NCBI GenBank assembly: GCA_002441395.1
Contig: DJVZ01000026.1
Coordinates: 1-52,700 of the forward strand
Source of the DNA: Spirochaetaceae bacterium UBA6243
Lineage (GTDB): Bacteria; Spirochaetota; Spirochaetia; Treponematales; Rectinemataceae
Direction of reading: 5' to 3'
Length of the DNA stretch: 52,700 bases
Shown: in pieces, positions 34,785 to 43,647 of the stretch
Layout: each line of letters starts with the position of its first letter
Position numbering within the stretch: the first letter of the stretch is position 1
Program-made: the position numbers and the translations under genes
The notes under the pieces: model-generated
Database searches by the model: none
What the model was told of the DNA's origin: nothing
Seen by the model: only the letters and a program-made list of their open reading frames with translations

Positions 34785-35870
34785 TCAAAAATTATCCTTG
34801 GATGCCATGTAGCGGAGCAAATCGACGACTCGGTTTGAATATCCCCACTCATTGTCGTACCAGGAAACGACCTTGAAGAACCGCTTTTCTCCAGGAAGAT
34901 TGTTCTGGAGCGTTGCAAGGCTGTCGTAGACCGAGGAGCGGTTGTCATGGATAAAGTCTGTAGAAACAAGCTCTTCCTCAGTCACGCCGAGAATTCCCTT
35001 GAGATAGGTCTGAGAGGCCTTCTTCAGGAGCGCGTCGATTTCCTGGATAGAAGTTTCCTTCACGGAGCGGAAAGTGAGGTCGACCACCGAACCGGTGGGC
35101 GTTGGAACTCGGAAGGACATGCCGGTGAGTTTGCCCTTGATCTCGGGGAGTACCTCGCCTACGGCCTTCGCCGCGCCTGTGGTGGAGGGGATGATGTTGA
35201 TGGCCGCCGCACGGCCGCCGCGCCAATCTTTCTTGGATACGCCATCGACGACCTTCTGCGTCGCGGTATAGGAGTGAATCGTGGTCATGAGGCCTGTTTC
35301 TATGCCGATTCCCTCTTTCAGGAGAACGTATACAAGCGGCGCGAGGCAGTTTGTGGTGCACGAAGCGTTCGAGACGACATTGTCCTTCGCGGGATTGTAC
35401 TTTTCATTATTGACACCAATGAGAAGCATCGGAATTTTCTTGTCCTCCGCTTTGCTCTTTGCGGGAGCAGTGATAATGACCTTTTTGGCACCGGCTTCGA
35501 GGTGGCCAAAAGATTTTTCATCGGTAAAAAGTCCGGTGGATTCGATGACATAGTCGACGCCAAGCTTTCCCCATGGCAGATTCTTGAGTTCTTTTTCGGC
35601 CATGATGCACGCGATCTCGTGACCGTTGACCACGAGGACATCATCTTCAGATTTTGCCGGATCGCTCTTCTTGGAAGTGACCTGGGCTTTCAATTTGCCC
35701 TGCACTGAATCATATTTCAATTGATAGGCAAAATAGGCTGCATCGGTGACAATATCGACCACGGCGACGACATCGATCTTATCTTTGCCCTTGCCAAGAA
35801 GATTCTGATCGACGATAGACTGGAACACCAGCCGCCCGATCCGTCCAAAACCATTAATCGCTACTTTCAT
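34785..35870 (-). CDS. gap: Glyceraldehyde-3-phosphate dehydrogenase, type I
   Basis: GAPDH oxidises glyceraldehyde 3-phosphate with NAD. The 361-residue protein has the NAD motif INGFGRIGRL (5-14), the active site SNASCTTNCLAP (C171), and the SWYDNEWGYSNRVVDL C-terminus. It is about 25-30 residues longer than the standard enzyme, because of insertions near 22-35 and 64-78. ATG 35870 has a GAGGAGGAAC Shine-Dalgarno. It heads a gap-pgk operon. Confidence 0.97.
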   Translation of the reverse strand: MKVAINGFGRIGRLVFQSIVDQNLLGKGKDKIDVVAVVDIVTDAAYFAYQLKYDSVQGKLKAQVTSKKSDPAKSEDDVLVVNGHEIACIMAEKELKNLPWGKLGVDYVIESTGLFTDEKSFGHLEAGAKKVIITAPAKSKAEDKKIPMLLIGVNNEKYNPAKDNVVSNASCTTNCLAPLVYVLLKEGIGIETGLMTTIHSYTATQKVVDGVSKKDWRGGRAAAINIIPSTTGAAKAVGEVLPEIKGKLTGMSFRVPTPTGSVVDLTFRSVKETSIQEIDALLKKASQTYLKGILGVTEEELVSTDFIHDNRSSVYDSLATLQNNLPGEKRFFKVVSWYDNEWGYSNRVVDLLRYMASKDNF

Positions 35871-35941
35871 AATGTTCCTCCTCAGGAACTGGTCTGATAC
35901 AGCGCGCAACAAGCGGGCTGCGGTCGGTTTAGCATAAAGAT

Positions 35942-35971
35942 AAAATAGTATCGATTGAGCAAAAGAGTCAA
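35942..35971 (-). promoter_or_regulatory. Candidate promoter of gap-pgk
   Basis: On the minus strand TTGACT (35966-35971), 18-base spacer, TATTTT (35942-35947). The leader to ATG 35870 would be about 65 nt. A TACTAT at 15-base spacing is an alternative -10. Confidence 0.4.
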
Positions 35972-36033
35972 CCGATCCGTACCAATTTACTTCAATTCCC
36001 AAAATACTTCCATACCTTTACCACTGGGCAAGA

Positions 36034-36061
36034 TTGACCAAACCCTCATCGTCCTTATAAT
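36034..36061 (+). promoter_or_regulatory. Promoter of the PBP1A gene, apparently leaderless
   Basis: TTGACC (36034-36039), 16-base spacer, perfect TATAAT (36056-36061), and only 8 bases before ATG 36070. An internal ATG at 36094 has a GAGGG nearby and could be the start if a leader is needed. Confidence 0.6.
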
Positions 36062-36069
36062 GTAATGCC

Positions 36070-38508
36070 ATGAGATCTCATACGCCGAGGGCAATGTATG
36101 TCTTCATCGCCTTGATCCTTGCGCTTGCCGCTGTATTAGGCATCGGTCTCGGCCTAGCCCTTTCCGGTACTGCGAACACGATTCGGACAGAGAACTTCAC
36201 TGAATTCGACACCGCCCTTCCTACCAAGATTTATGATATCAATGGCCGACTCATCACCGAATTCTTTGCCGAAGAACAGAGAATACCCATTTCTATAAAA
36301 GAATTGCCTGACCATCTCATCGAAGCGTTCATCACCCGGGAAGACCAGTCCTTTTATTCGCACCACGGTTTTAGCCTGCGGTCGATTATGCGCGCCGCCA
36401 CGGGACAGATTTTGGGCAGAAATCTCGGAGGCGGTTCAACAATCACTCAGCAGCTTGCGGGGACTCTGTATGCCGACCGCAGAATTGTAAGCATTCAGCG
36501 CAAGCTCAAAGAACTCTGGTGGGCTCTTCAGCTGGAACGGCGTTTCACCAAAGAAGAGATCCTCGAAATGTACCTAAACCGCATGATCATGGGGCCGGCG
36601 GTCTATGGCGTAGAGGCCGCGAGCCGATATTTCTTCGGTCACCCAGCAAAGGACTGCACGCCGGAAGAATCCGCAATCCTTGCCATTCAGCTCTCAAGTC
36701 CTTCACGGTACAATCCTTTTCGCAATCCCATGCTTGCGCGCGACCGCTCAAAAGAAATCCTCGACCAGATGGTCGCGCGCCATGTCATTACCAGGGCTGA
36801 CGCGGACGAGTCCTTCGACGCATATTGGGCCTCGTTTGACTACTCCCGGGTGGCTGTCTCCGCGTTCTACAACCGCGAGGACAAAGCGCCCTGGTTCAGC
36901 GAGTACGTCCGCCGCCAGCTTGAGGATCTGTTTTACGGTTCCATAGATATCTACAGTGACGGGCTCTCTGTGTATACGACGCTGGACCTCGACAAACAGG
37001 CAGCGGCCGACCTCTACATGAAGCGGGGCATCGAAACCGCCAACGCTTCGTTTAAGAGCACGATGTCGCAGCGGCTTTCGGTGGCGGATACGACCTATGT
37101 GCCGATTGTCGAGCTTCTGGGGCTCGCCTTTGACCTGCCGATGCTCTATGCCCCTCAAAGCCGCAGTGAATCAGATTCGCAGAATTATTTCCTGAACGTC
37201 GTAAATCCAGTGCTCGATGCGGCAAGTCTGATGCTCAACATCGCATCGCTCAAACCATATGTCGGCGCGGCATCCGCCAAAATCAAAACCGAGCTCGAAA
37301 AGACCACGGTCGAAGGTGCGCTCGTGACGATCGACAACAGCACGGGATATATTCTGGCCCTCGTCGGAGGCTCCGATTACAACCAGGCGAATCAGCTTAT
37401 ACGGGCGACGCAGGCAAAACTCATGCCAGGCTCCACATTCAAGCCCCTCTACTACTCCGCCGCGATCGATTCGAAAAAGATCACCGAGGGTACCTACATC
37501 CTCGATGAACCGACGACATTCTACAACGAGGATGGCACGCCCTACTCTCCCCAGAATTTCAAGGGTGAATGGACGGGCTCGGTGCTCGCGTGGCAGGCCC
37601 TCGCGCATTCCATGAACGTGCCATCGGTAAAAGTGTTGCAGACCGTCGGTTTCGACGCCGCGATCTCGAGGGCAGCAGCGCTGCTCGACATCACGGACCC
37701 CATCGAAATACGCAAAACCTTCCCCCGCTATTACCCCCTTGCTCTTGGGGTAATCGGTGTCACTCCGCTTCAGATGGCGCGAGCCTTCTCCGTTTTCGCA
37801 AATGGGGGAAAATCGATTACGCCCATTGCGATCCGGTATGTCGAGGACCGGTACGGCAATGTCATTGCTGAACCCGAAAAGGACGCGGTTCAGGCGGTCA
37901 GGCAAAGGTCGCCTCAAGTGATATCCCCGCAGAACGCTGCAATTATGATCGATATGCTCAAGAGAGTCGTTTCATCAGGAACGCTGGCGGGAGCCACCCA
38001 ATCGGGCTCGATATTCAAGCAGACATCGCCCGATGGCAAATCGTATGTTATCCCCATTGTAGGGAAAACGGGCACAACGCAGAACTGGGCGGACGCATGG
38101 ACGCTGGGTTCAAGCCCCTACTACACCACTGCGATCTGGCTCGGCTTCGATCGACCCGGGAATTCACTCGGTGTTTCCCAGACAGGAGCCACCGTGGCGG
38201 CGCCGGTATGGGCAAATTACATGCGTGACATCCACATCGGCCTGCCATACAAGAATTTCTCCAAGCCTGATTCAGGTCTCGTTTCGGTATCGGTCTGTGC
38301 AAAATCCGGCATGCTGCCGACAGAATACTGCTCCGACGGCACAGTGAATCTGATGTATCTCGACGGCACGCAACCGACACAATTCTGCACCTTACATGGG
38401 CCGAGCATTACTCCTGAGACGCTCGGCCCTGACCAGTCCCAATCGGAAAATCCCCTGGGTCCCTCAATCCCGAGGCCAGAGGAATCCCCTATTTTTCAGA
38501 ACAGATAA
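36070..38508 (+). CDS. Class A penicillin-binding protein (PBP1A)
   Basis: A bifunctional peptidoglycan glycosyltransferase/transpeptidase of 812 residues. After a transmembrane anchor (about 9-32), the GT51 domain has the catalytic Glu in ITREDQSFYSHHG (E91), then GGSTITQQLA and RKLKELWWALQLE. The transpeptidase domain has S455 and K458 in PGSTFKP, SMN at 514-516, and KTGTT from 666. The C-terminus is rich in Pro/Ser/Glu. A promoter ends 8 bases before ATG 36070, with no Shine-Dalgarno; ATG 36094 is an alternative. It converges on the DivIC-like gene. Confidence 0.94.
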   Translation: MRSHTPRAMYVFIALILALAAVLGIGLGLALSGTANTIRTENFTEFDTALPTKIYDINGRLITEFFAEEQRIPISIKELPDHLIEAFITREDQSFYSHHGFSLRSIMRAATGQILGRNLGGGSTITQQLAGTLYADRRIVSIQRKLKELWWALQLERRFTKEEILEMYLNRMIMGPAVYGVEAASRYFFGHPAKDCTPEESAILAIQLSSPSRYNPFRNPMLARDRSKEILDQMVARHVITRADADESFDAYWASFDYSRVAVSAFYNREDKAPWFSEYVRRQLEDLFYGSIDIYSDGLSVYTTLDLDKQAAADLYMKRGIETANASFKSTMSQRLSVADTTYVPIVELLGLAFDLPMLYAPQSRSESDSQNYFLNVVNPVLDAASLMLNIASLKPYVGAASAKIKTELEKTTVEGALVTIDNSTGYILALVGGSDYNQANQLIRATQAKLMPGSTFKPLYYSAAIDSKKITEGTYILDEPTTFYNEDGTPYSPQNFKGEWTGSVLAWQALAHSMNVPSVKVLQTVGFDAAISRAAALLDITDPIEIRKTFPRYYPLALGVIGVTPLQMARAFSVFANGGKSITPIAIRYVEDRYGNVIAEPEKDAVQAVRQRSPQVISPQNAAIMIDMLKRVVSSGTLAGATQSGSIFKQTSPDGKSYVIPIVGKTGTTQNWADAWTLGSSPYYTTAIWLGFDRPGNSLGVSQTGATVAAPVWANYMRDIHIGLPYKNFSKPDSGLVSVSVCAKSGMLPTEYCSDGTVNLMYLDGTQPTQFCTLHGPSITPETLGPDQSQSENPLGPSIPRPEESPIFQNR

Positions 38509-38527
38509 ACTTTTGCAGGCGGCCGGT

Positions 38528-39061
38528 TCAGGGCGCTTCAGTCTGTTTTTCGAAACTCATCCGTTGGACGGACTGCGCACGAGGTTTGAAATGAAAAAGC
38601 TGAATAGCAAGGAAAGCAAAAACCCCCGTGATTGCGGCCATAAGACGAATCAAAGCATCCGGCAAGCCTGTCGAATCCCTCATTACAACAGGCAATCGCA
38701 TATCATCGCCTCTTGTGTCCTCATTCCTCCATGCTTCCGGTAGCACTATCAGCATTTCGCCCTCACGAATATAGCCAAGCGTAGCCGCCCGCTCGGCGGC
38801 AGCGAGAGAATTGTTTTTCAGATCATCGATTGTATGCGTTTTGTCCTGGTTCTGAACCTGCAGATATTCGATCGCTTTCTGAATCTGCTGCTGTTGTGAA
38901 GCCATATCCTGGTATGCCAATAGTCCGGCCTTGCCCGCAACCGCGGAAATACAGCAGTATGCAATGAGAAAAGAAAAGAGACCGTAGGACAGCGAGGTGA
39001 GAAGCTGCCTGCTTTTTTGCGGCATACGTTGAGGCGAATACATCAACAAGAATTTCGGCAT
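38528..39061 (-). CDS. Septum formation initiator (FtsB/DivIC-like) protein
   Basis: The 177-residue protein has a transmembrane segment (about 24-46) followed by a coiled coil (QQQQIQKAIEYLQVQNQDK) and the DivIC-like AATLGYIREGEMLIVLP block. FtsB/DivIC proteins bridge early and late divisome parts. An extra hydrophobic stretch lies near residues 138-160, unusual for FtsB, so topology is uncertain. A GGAG lies nine bases upstream of the ATG. It converges on the PBP1A gene, another cell-wall gene. Confidence 0.75.
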   Translation of the reverse strand: MPKFLLMYSPQRMPQKSRQLLTSLSYGLFSFLIAYCCISAVAGKAGLLAYQDMASQQQQIQKAIEYLQVQNQDKTHTIDDLKNNSLAAAERAATLGYIREGEMLIVLPEAWRNEDTRGDDMRLPVVMRDSTGLPDALIRLMAAITGVFAFLAIQLFHFKPRAQSVQRMSFEKQTEAP

Positions 39062-39101
39062 GAATTGAAACTCCGATTAGGAATTTTCTTTCAAAAAGTA
39101 G

Positions 39102-39130
39102 TTCCACGGCACTGTCAAAGGGTGTAGTAT
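39102..39130 (+). promoter_or_regulatory. Candidate promoter of the 39150 gene
   Basis: TTCCAC (39102-39107), 17-base spacer, TAGTAT (39125-39130), then a short leader with GAGGAAGG before ATG 39150. Confidence 0.4.
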
Positions 39131-39149
39131 AGGCACGAGGAAGGTTGCG

Positions 39150-39737
39150 ATGGGAAAGAATGCGAATAAATCACCGCCAGGCAAAAACTCCGATGATGTT
39201 CTCGAAGGCCTTTTCATCAGCCCTCTCGAAAATTCTGAGTCTTTTGAAAAAATGGAAGCCGAGGAAGCGAAAATTCTCTCTCCAGTAAAGGAGCCTGATC
39301 TTGATGAAAGTGCAGATGCCTCTTCAGCGTCGATTTCCGAAAGCAGAGAGCAGGAATTATCCGAAGTGAAGTCGTCCACAAAACCTGCAAGTCTGGCCCA
39401 GGAACAGGTTATCCTGCGTTTTGCGGGCGAACTGAAATCGATCAAGCAAGATCTCCTGTCCATCAAGCAGCACTTTGAAGCCATGAAAAAGCCGCAGCCC
39501 TTGCAATCTCAGCAGCCAGGCACATCATCCTCACCCGGCGCAAATGCCATCGAACAGACAAGGGGCGCATCTGAGACGAATCAGGATACGCTGCAGCTTC
39601 TCGATGATATCCGTAAGCTCCTTCTTTACCTTGACCGGCTTCTGGAGTCCCTGCCGGAAGACAAAATCGAAGAATTCGCGAATTCGGAGTTTTTCAACTT
39701 ATATAGACACGTGTTCGAAAAGCTTGGCATCTCTTGA
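39150..39737 (+). CDS. Hypothetical acidic protein with coiled-coil region
   Basis: A 195-residue soluble protein with no recognised family. The N-terminal half is acidic and Ser-rich, likely disordered. A predicted helix/coiled coil spans about 85-112 (EQVILRFAGELKSIKQDL). A Gln/Pro/Ser-rich linker follows, then a second helical region (about 148-190) with LLLYLDRLLESLPEDKIEEF. No signal peptide or transmembrane segment is seen. GAGGAAGG precedes the ATG. It stands alone between two minus-strand genes. Confidence 0.7.
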   Translation: MGKNANKSPPGKNSDDVLEGLFISPLENSESFEKMEAEEAKILSPVKEPDLDESADASSASISESREQELSEVKSSTKPASLAQEQVILRFAGELKSIKQDLLSIKQHFEAMKKPQPLQSQQPGTSSSPGANAIEQTRGASETNQDTLQLLDDIRKLLLYLDRLLESLPEDKIEEFANSEFFNLYRHVFEKLGIS

Positions 39738-39803
39738 GAAAATCCGGATATCCCGAACATTCCCTGTTGACTCATCCATTTCAGATGACGCACTGAACGC
39801 GCC

Positions 39804-41543
39804 CTACCTCACCCTGTAGAGCCTCCCCGTCTCAAAGCCATACGAAGCCTGCAAGTAAGAATCGAGCTGCCGCGCGATGGCCACCAACGCCGAAAGATGT
39901 TGCTGCATATAGCCGTGAATGGCATCCGCGAGTTCCGGATGCTCTTTGGCCAGCCTGTCTCCAAGCGTGTCTGAAAAGTACTTTTCCAAATCTTTAAGAG
40001 GCTGCTGCACGAGGTATGCCTGCATCTCGTTCGCCATCAAATATGATGAATCCACGTCATACCGCATCCATCTGAAGTAGCGTATGAGGAACCATTTTTC
40101 GTCGTCGGTCATCTTTTGGTAGAGAGACAGCACAAGGTCCCTGTAGCGACCATCGGTAAAAAACAGCGCATGGCTCAATTCGTGGGCGAGGAAACGATAC
40201 TGCAGATACGCCGGCGATTCCTGTGTAATAGACACAATCGCACCTTTGCCCGGCACAATCCTCGTGCCGTTTTTTAGGATGACTCCTTCTTTGATCAATA
40301 ATTCCCGCAATTCAATCTCTTCCGCGGAAAGCGGAAATTTCTGTGCCGCGGCAGTATCGAAAAAACGCGCCAGATCCTCGGGCCGATAATCGTGTGCGTT
40401 CCATCCGTGGAGGTCAGCAATTTCGCTATCCTGGGCAAGCCGCCCGGCAAAGCCTATTTTTTCCACAAAAAAAGCGAGCCTTTTGAGGTAGCGATCCTGG
40501 ATCGCATAGTCTTTAAACAAAAACAAGAGCACTTCCGGCCGCAAGTCCCAGCGGGCGAGGTAATACGGCTTGTCATCAAGGGGTGCATGGTACACAAGGA
40601 GCCCCGGATCGATGCGGGCGAGCTCTGTCGTCGCCTTTGATTGAACTACACAAAAGCTGATGACCCGGATATCATCTTTCACGTCCAGCGCAATTCTGTC
40701 CGGGGTGTCCGCAAAGAGTGAACAGGGAAGAGAAAAGGCGGATTTCTCCCCACCATGGCGATACGTAAGTTTCTGATCCCCCCAGAACAACGCGGCAATC
40801 CCCGAACCACCTTCGAGCACCACCTCGAGCTGCATGCTGTCCATGATCCCAGAGGGCAAATCCGAAAAAGGACCGCGAATTTCGTAATGGCCACTGCCGT
40901 TCTTTGTTTCAAACGAAAAATGAGGCGAAAGTTCCACAGTGTTGTTTTCGTGCCGCATTCCGCGCATTGGTGAGACGAATCGAATTTCCTGCAGAGAGAG
41001 GGGGGGTGAAAGCGTCTCATGGCTGTTCAAGGCCTGCGCATCACTTCCGTTTTGCGACGATTGGACGCTGCCATCTTGCCCGCTGCTGATCTGCTGGGGC
41101 ATTTTTAGAATTTTTACTTCGACCCATCGCAGGGCATTGGGCCCAGAAAACGGAAGGACGAAGGCAAATTGGCCTGGTTCCGGAATCGAACAGAGAACGG
41201 AAGTATTCTTGCCTTTTTCGTCGCCATAGCCGACTTGAAATTCGGTCCCACCACTCAACGCAGAAAATGTTAGCCGCACCGAATAACCTTCCGGCACTTC
41301 CACCGCTTTGGCGAGAGTATATCGCCTTTTCTCCCCCTGCCTGGAAAAACTCGAGACATCCGATCCGGCCACGGAGCTTGAAAAAGCCAGTCTCGAACCA
41401 CGTTCATCAAACCAGCCAAAGGAGTAGACTTCTGTACCTTTGCAAGAAACTGCAAAAAAACAAAGGAACACGGACACAAACAAGAGAAAAAGAAAAACCT
41501 TGCAGGAGCCTGCACCAGGTTGCCTGCGTAGCGTATGGCGCAT
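39804..41543 (-). CDS. Lipoprotein with zincin-like HExxH motif, function unknown
   Basis: From ATG 41543 the 579-residue product has a basic N-terminus, a hydrophobic segment and a lipobox-like FAVSC at Cys34. The middle (about 35-330) looks beta-rich, with carbohydrate-binding-like repeats. The C-terminal part has HELSH at codons 40170-40184 (residues 454-458), in FLAHELSHALFF, and a later NEMQAYLVQQ that could supply the third zinc ligand. This suggests a surface metallopeptidase, unproven. Longer in-frame ATGs up to 41639 overlap the upstream gene. Confidence 0.75.
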   Translation of the reverse strand: MRHTLRRQPGAGSCKVFLFLLFVSVFLCFFAVSCKGTEVYSFGWFDERGSRLAFSSSVAGSDVSSFSRQGEKRRYTLAKAVEVPEGYSVRLTFSALSGGTEFQVGYGDEKGKNTSVLCSIPEPGQFAFVLPFSGPNALRWVEVKILKMPQQISSGQDGSVQSSQNGSDAQALNSHETLSPPLSLQEIRFVSPMRGMRHENNTVELSPHFSFETKNGSGHYEIRGPFSDLPSGIMDSMQLEVVLEGGSGIAALFWGDQKLTYRHGGEKSAFSLPCSLFADTPDRIALDVKDDIRVISFCVVQSKATTELARIDPGLLVYHAPLDDKPYYLARWDLRPEVLLFLFKDYAIQDRYLKRLAFFVEKIGFAGRLAQDSEIADLHGWNAHDYRPEDLARFFDTAAAQKFPLSAEEIELRELLIKEGVILKNGTRIVPGKGAIVSITQESPAYLQYRFLAHELSHALFFTDGRYRDLVLSLYQKMTDDEKWFLIRYFRWMRYDVDSSYLMANEMQAYLVQQPLKDLEKYFSDTLGDRLAKEHPELADAIHGYMQQHLSALVAIARQLDSYLQASYGFETGRLYRVR

Positions 41544-41553
41544 GTACAGCCTG

Positions 41554-42324
41554 CTATTGGAGTTCGAATATTTCTCTCGCCAGAAGGCGCGCGAGCTCGA
41601 ATTTTTTGAACTCCGAAAGATCATTGCGCTCTCCTGCAATCGAGTCCCAGAGGCTCGCGAAATTTGCGGGGAGCACCGGCTGAGTCTTCAACTGTGATTC
41701 GTATTCTGCATGAGATGGTTCGAATACATGGTTAAACATGAATACGGAAGCTCCGGCAAACCTTAGAAAACCGGCACGCGACATCAACCGGAAGAATTGG
41801 TTCTCGGATACCGCGGCCGCGCCGAAATCAGAAAGGTAATGCTCCATTTTTGCGGAAAAACTGTCAAAAAGCCCCCGCCACGCCTCTTGAGGGAAATTAT
41901 TAAGCTCGGCGCGCATGCGCTCTATCCAATCGCTCCTGGAAAAGACCAGGGGAAAATTCAATAGCCGATAAAGCGGATAGGTCCCCGCATTCTTAAGAAG
42001 CTTGATATGCCGGAGCGGATGTTCGACAAGATCCTGAACTCCAGGAAGATGCTTGTACTCGACACGAATAGGAATTTCGTCGAGGAAAAACCTGTCTTTC
42101 ATCCCGCCAGGAGCTGATTCAAAAGCTCCGGGGTTGTCGAAAAGGTTCTGACGTTTATCCATGGCAGGCACGCTGCGTCGATAATATACATCAAACACAA
42201 GCGCGTAATGCGGATCAAGTTCATCCTGCTGTGAGCGCCGATCGACACAGATGCAATCCACACCCGGCCATCGCGAAATCGTATCAATTAAAAAAGATAG
42301 AATGTCCTCAGACTTACGTTTCAT
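41554..42324 (-). CDS. Hypothetical protein, unknown function
   Basis: A 256-residue soluble protein. The N-terminus has ISRWPGVDCICVDRRSQQDELDPHYALVFDVYY, loosely reminiscent of nucleotidyltransferase-fold proteins, but I cannot confirm a family. Aromatic and Arg-rich segments follow (YKHLPGVQDLVEHPLRHIKLLK). It has a GGGGG Shine-Dalgarno-like run before ATG 42324 and precedes the zincin-like lipoprotein gene by about 10 bases, so the two are probably one operon. Confidence 0.65.
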   Translation of the reverse strand: MKRKSEDILSFLIDTISRWPGVDCICVDRRSQQDELDPHYALVFDVYYRRSVPAMDKRQNLFDNPGAFESAPGGMKDRFFLDEIPIRVEYKHLPGVQDLVEHPLRHIKLLKNAGTYPLYRLLNFPLVFSRSDWIERMRAELNNFPQEAWRGLFDSFSAKMEHYLSDFGAAAVSENQFFRLMSRAGFLRFAGASVFMFNHVFEPSHAEYESQLKTQPVLPANFASLWDSIAGERNDLSEFKKFELARLLAREIFELQ

Positions 42325-42335
42325 GGCCCCCTGCC

Positions 42336-42364
42336 TTTATAACTCAATTATACCATGGGGGCAA
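42336..42364 (-). promoter_or_regulatory. Candidate promoter of the 42324 gene
   Basis: On the minus strand TTGCCC (42359-42364), 17-base spacer, TATAAA (42336-42341), 11 bases before ATG 42324. A TATAAT also lies in the spacer region without a good -35 box. Confidence 0.35.
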
Positions 42365-42394
42365 GTTTTTCGCTATGCGTGCCGGACGGGCGCA

Positions 42395-42423
42395 TTCCTC
42401 AACGTACAATAGCCGTATATACT
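42395..42423 (+). promoter_or_regulatory. Candidate promoter of the 42432 gene, apparently leaderless
   Basis: TTCCTC (42395-42400, poor match), 17-base spacer, TATACT (42418-42423), 8 bases before ATG 42432. A GGAAAGG run lies only one base before the ATG, too close to act as a normal Shine-Dalgarno. Confidence 0.35.
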
Positions 42424-42431
42424 GGAAAGGT

Positions 42432-43019
42432 ATGGAGCGCTTTGTATTGGTAGCCCGGCCCCACGGGAATATACGCCAGCAACTGTGGAAACTCAAGCGG
42501 GAAGCCTTTGACTGGAATCGTGACGATGCATCGATGGCAATGCCGGAGGGCTTCATATGCGGATGGTTTGATGCTTCAAAATTCTCCACTGGTCTTTCCA
42601 AAAGTGCCTTTTCGGAGCATGTCCAGCGAACCCTGACTCGGTATGCAGATGAAATATGCGCAGTCCTGCCTGATACTTTTCGTTTCAGTTCGGCCATAGA
42701 GGCACGTGACCGCATCATGTTGAAGCTCGACGATGAACTCGATATTCCAAAACTGAAAGTCACGCTGGAACGTTTCGCACAGGACGCCGGTCTTGAACCT
42801 TGCGCCGATGCGCTCACGCCGGACAATGAAGCGTACAGGGGAATCTGGCTGGGCAGTGGCACTATATCTTCAGCTCCCTTTCCCCTCAGTTTTAAAAAAT
42901 ATGAGCTTGTGCTATATCTAGCGGAGTTACCTGAAACACCGTTCAGTGGTTTTCAGTTTAGAACAGTTGCACGTATTCATCGCAAGACGAAAGCGCACCC
43001 CCGCACAGAGAGGGAATAG
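42432..43019 (+). CDS. Hypothetical protein, unknown function
   Basis: From ATG 42432 the product has 195 residues, starting MERFVLVARPHGNIRQQL. No family recognised. The sequence is a mixed alpha/beta soluble type (FICGWFDASKFSTG, IMLKLDDELDIPKLK, SFKKYELVLYLAEL) with a basic C-terminus. In-frame ATGs further upstream exist but would run across the divergent promoter region. Seventeen bases separate it from the outer-membrane protein gene, so they may be co-transcribed. Confidence 0.65.
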   Translation: MERFVLVARPHGNIRQQLWKLKREAFDWNRDDASMAMPEGFICGWFDASKFSTGLSKSAFSEHVQRTLTRYADEICAVLPDTFRFSSAIEARDRIMLKLDDELDIPKLKVTLERFAQDAGLEPCADALTPDNEAYRGIWLGSGTISSAPFPLSFKKYELVLYLAELPETPFSGFQFRTVARIHRKTKAHPRTERE

Positions 43020-43035
43020 CGATCAGGGAGGATTG

Positions 43036-43635
43036 ATGTCGAAGAAACTACTGGCAGTAATTGTGCTCATTGCATCTGTGAATGCGCTGACGTTGGGCGC
43101 GCAGGAAAAGACGAGCGATCCGTTCGCGGCAGCGAGAAAGAAAGGCGACCAGTCCATCACCATTTTGGCAGGAGGATTTATTCCCCTTTTTGTGCTCGAC
43201 AACAACGGAGCCTTGATCTCGCCATCCAACATGTATCCTGGGGCATCCTTCGGGGTGCAATACCGTTACATGCTGGGCAAAAGCATAGGCATCGGTGGGT
43301 CGATTGCGGGATCTTTTGTGACTACGGTAGGCGGAGGAACTCTCTTTTTTGCGCCAATCGGGGTGACCGCTGCATGGATCGGCGGTGGCGAGCCGATGGA
43401 ATACGAGATTTCCACCGAGCTGGGCATGAATATCCTGCGGCTCTACGGGAACGGCCTCATTGAGCCGTATGCAAAATTGGGCGCAGGCTTTTCCCGCTAT
43501 GTGAGCTCGTCGTGGAGCATCGGGGCAAAGGTCTCGTGGTGCTTCATGCCTGAATTTCATTTGGGAACTTATAGCAGCCTGAACAGCTATGCAAATTTCC
43601 TGGAATTTTCGGTCGGAGCCGTCTATCATTTTTAA
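43036..43635 (+). CDS. Small predicted outer-membrane beta-barrel protein
   Basis: The 199-residue protein has a signal peptide (MSKKLLAVIVLIASVNALTLGA). Alternating beta strands with Gly/Tyr/Phe follow (SFGVQYRYMLGKSIGIGGSI, EYEISTELGMNILRLYG), and it ends in a terminal Phe (AVYHF), the usual outer-membrane barrel signature. The size suits an eight-stranded barrel similar in form to spirochaetal OmpW/OmpA-like proteins. A GGGAGG Shine-Dalgarno lies close to the ATG. It precedes a lipoprotein gene by 12 bases. Cargo or function unknown. Confidence 0.78.
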   Translation: MSKKLLAVIVLIASVNALTLGAQEKTSDPFAAARKKGDQSITILAGGFIPLFVLDNNGALISPSNMYPGASFGVQYRYMLGKSIGIGGSIAGSFVTTVGGGTLFFAPIGVTAAWIGGGEPMEYEISTELGMNILRLYGNGLIEPYAKLGAGFSRYVSSSWSIGAKVSWCFMPEFHLGTYSSLNSYANFLEFSVGAVYHF

Positions 43636-43647
43636 GGAGATCCATTC

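Noticed and set aside
34947..35708. Plus-strand open frame of about 250 codons opposite gap
   Set aside because: It is a shadow of the gap coding sequence, with no ribosome-binding site or motif.
34785..35870. Extra ~25-30 residues in GAPDH as a novel domain
   Set aside because: They are short surface insertions near 22-35 and 64-78; similar length is plausible for GAPDH in this lineage.
37171..37917. Antisense open frame of about 250 codons inside the PBP1A gene
   Set aside because: The transpeptidase motifs are on the plus strand; the opposite frame has no start signal or family motif.
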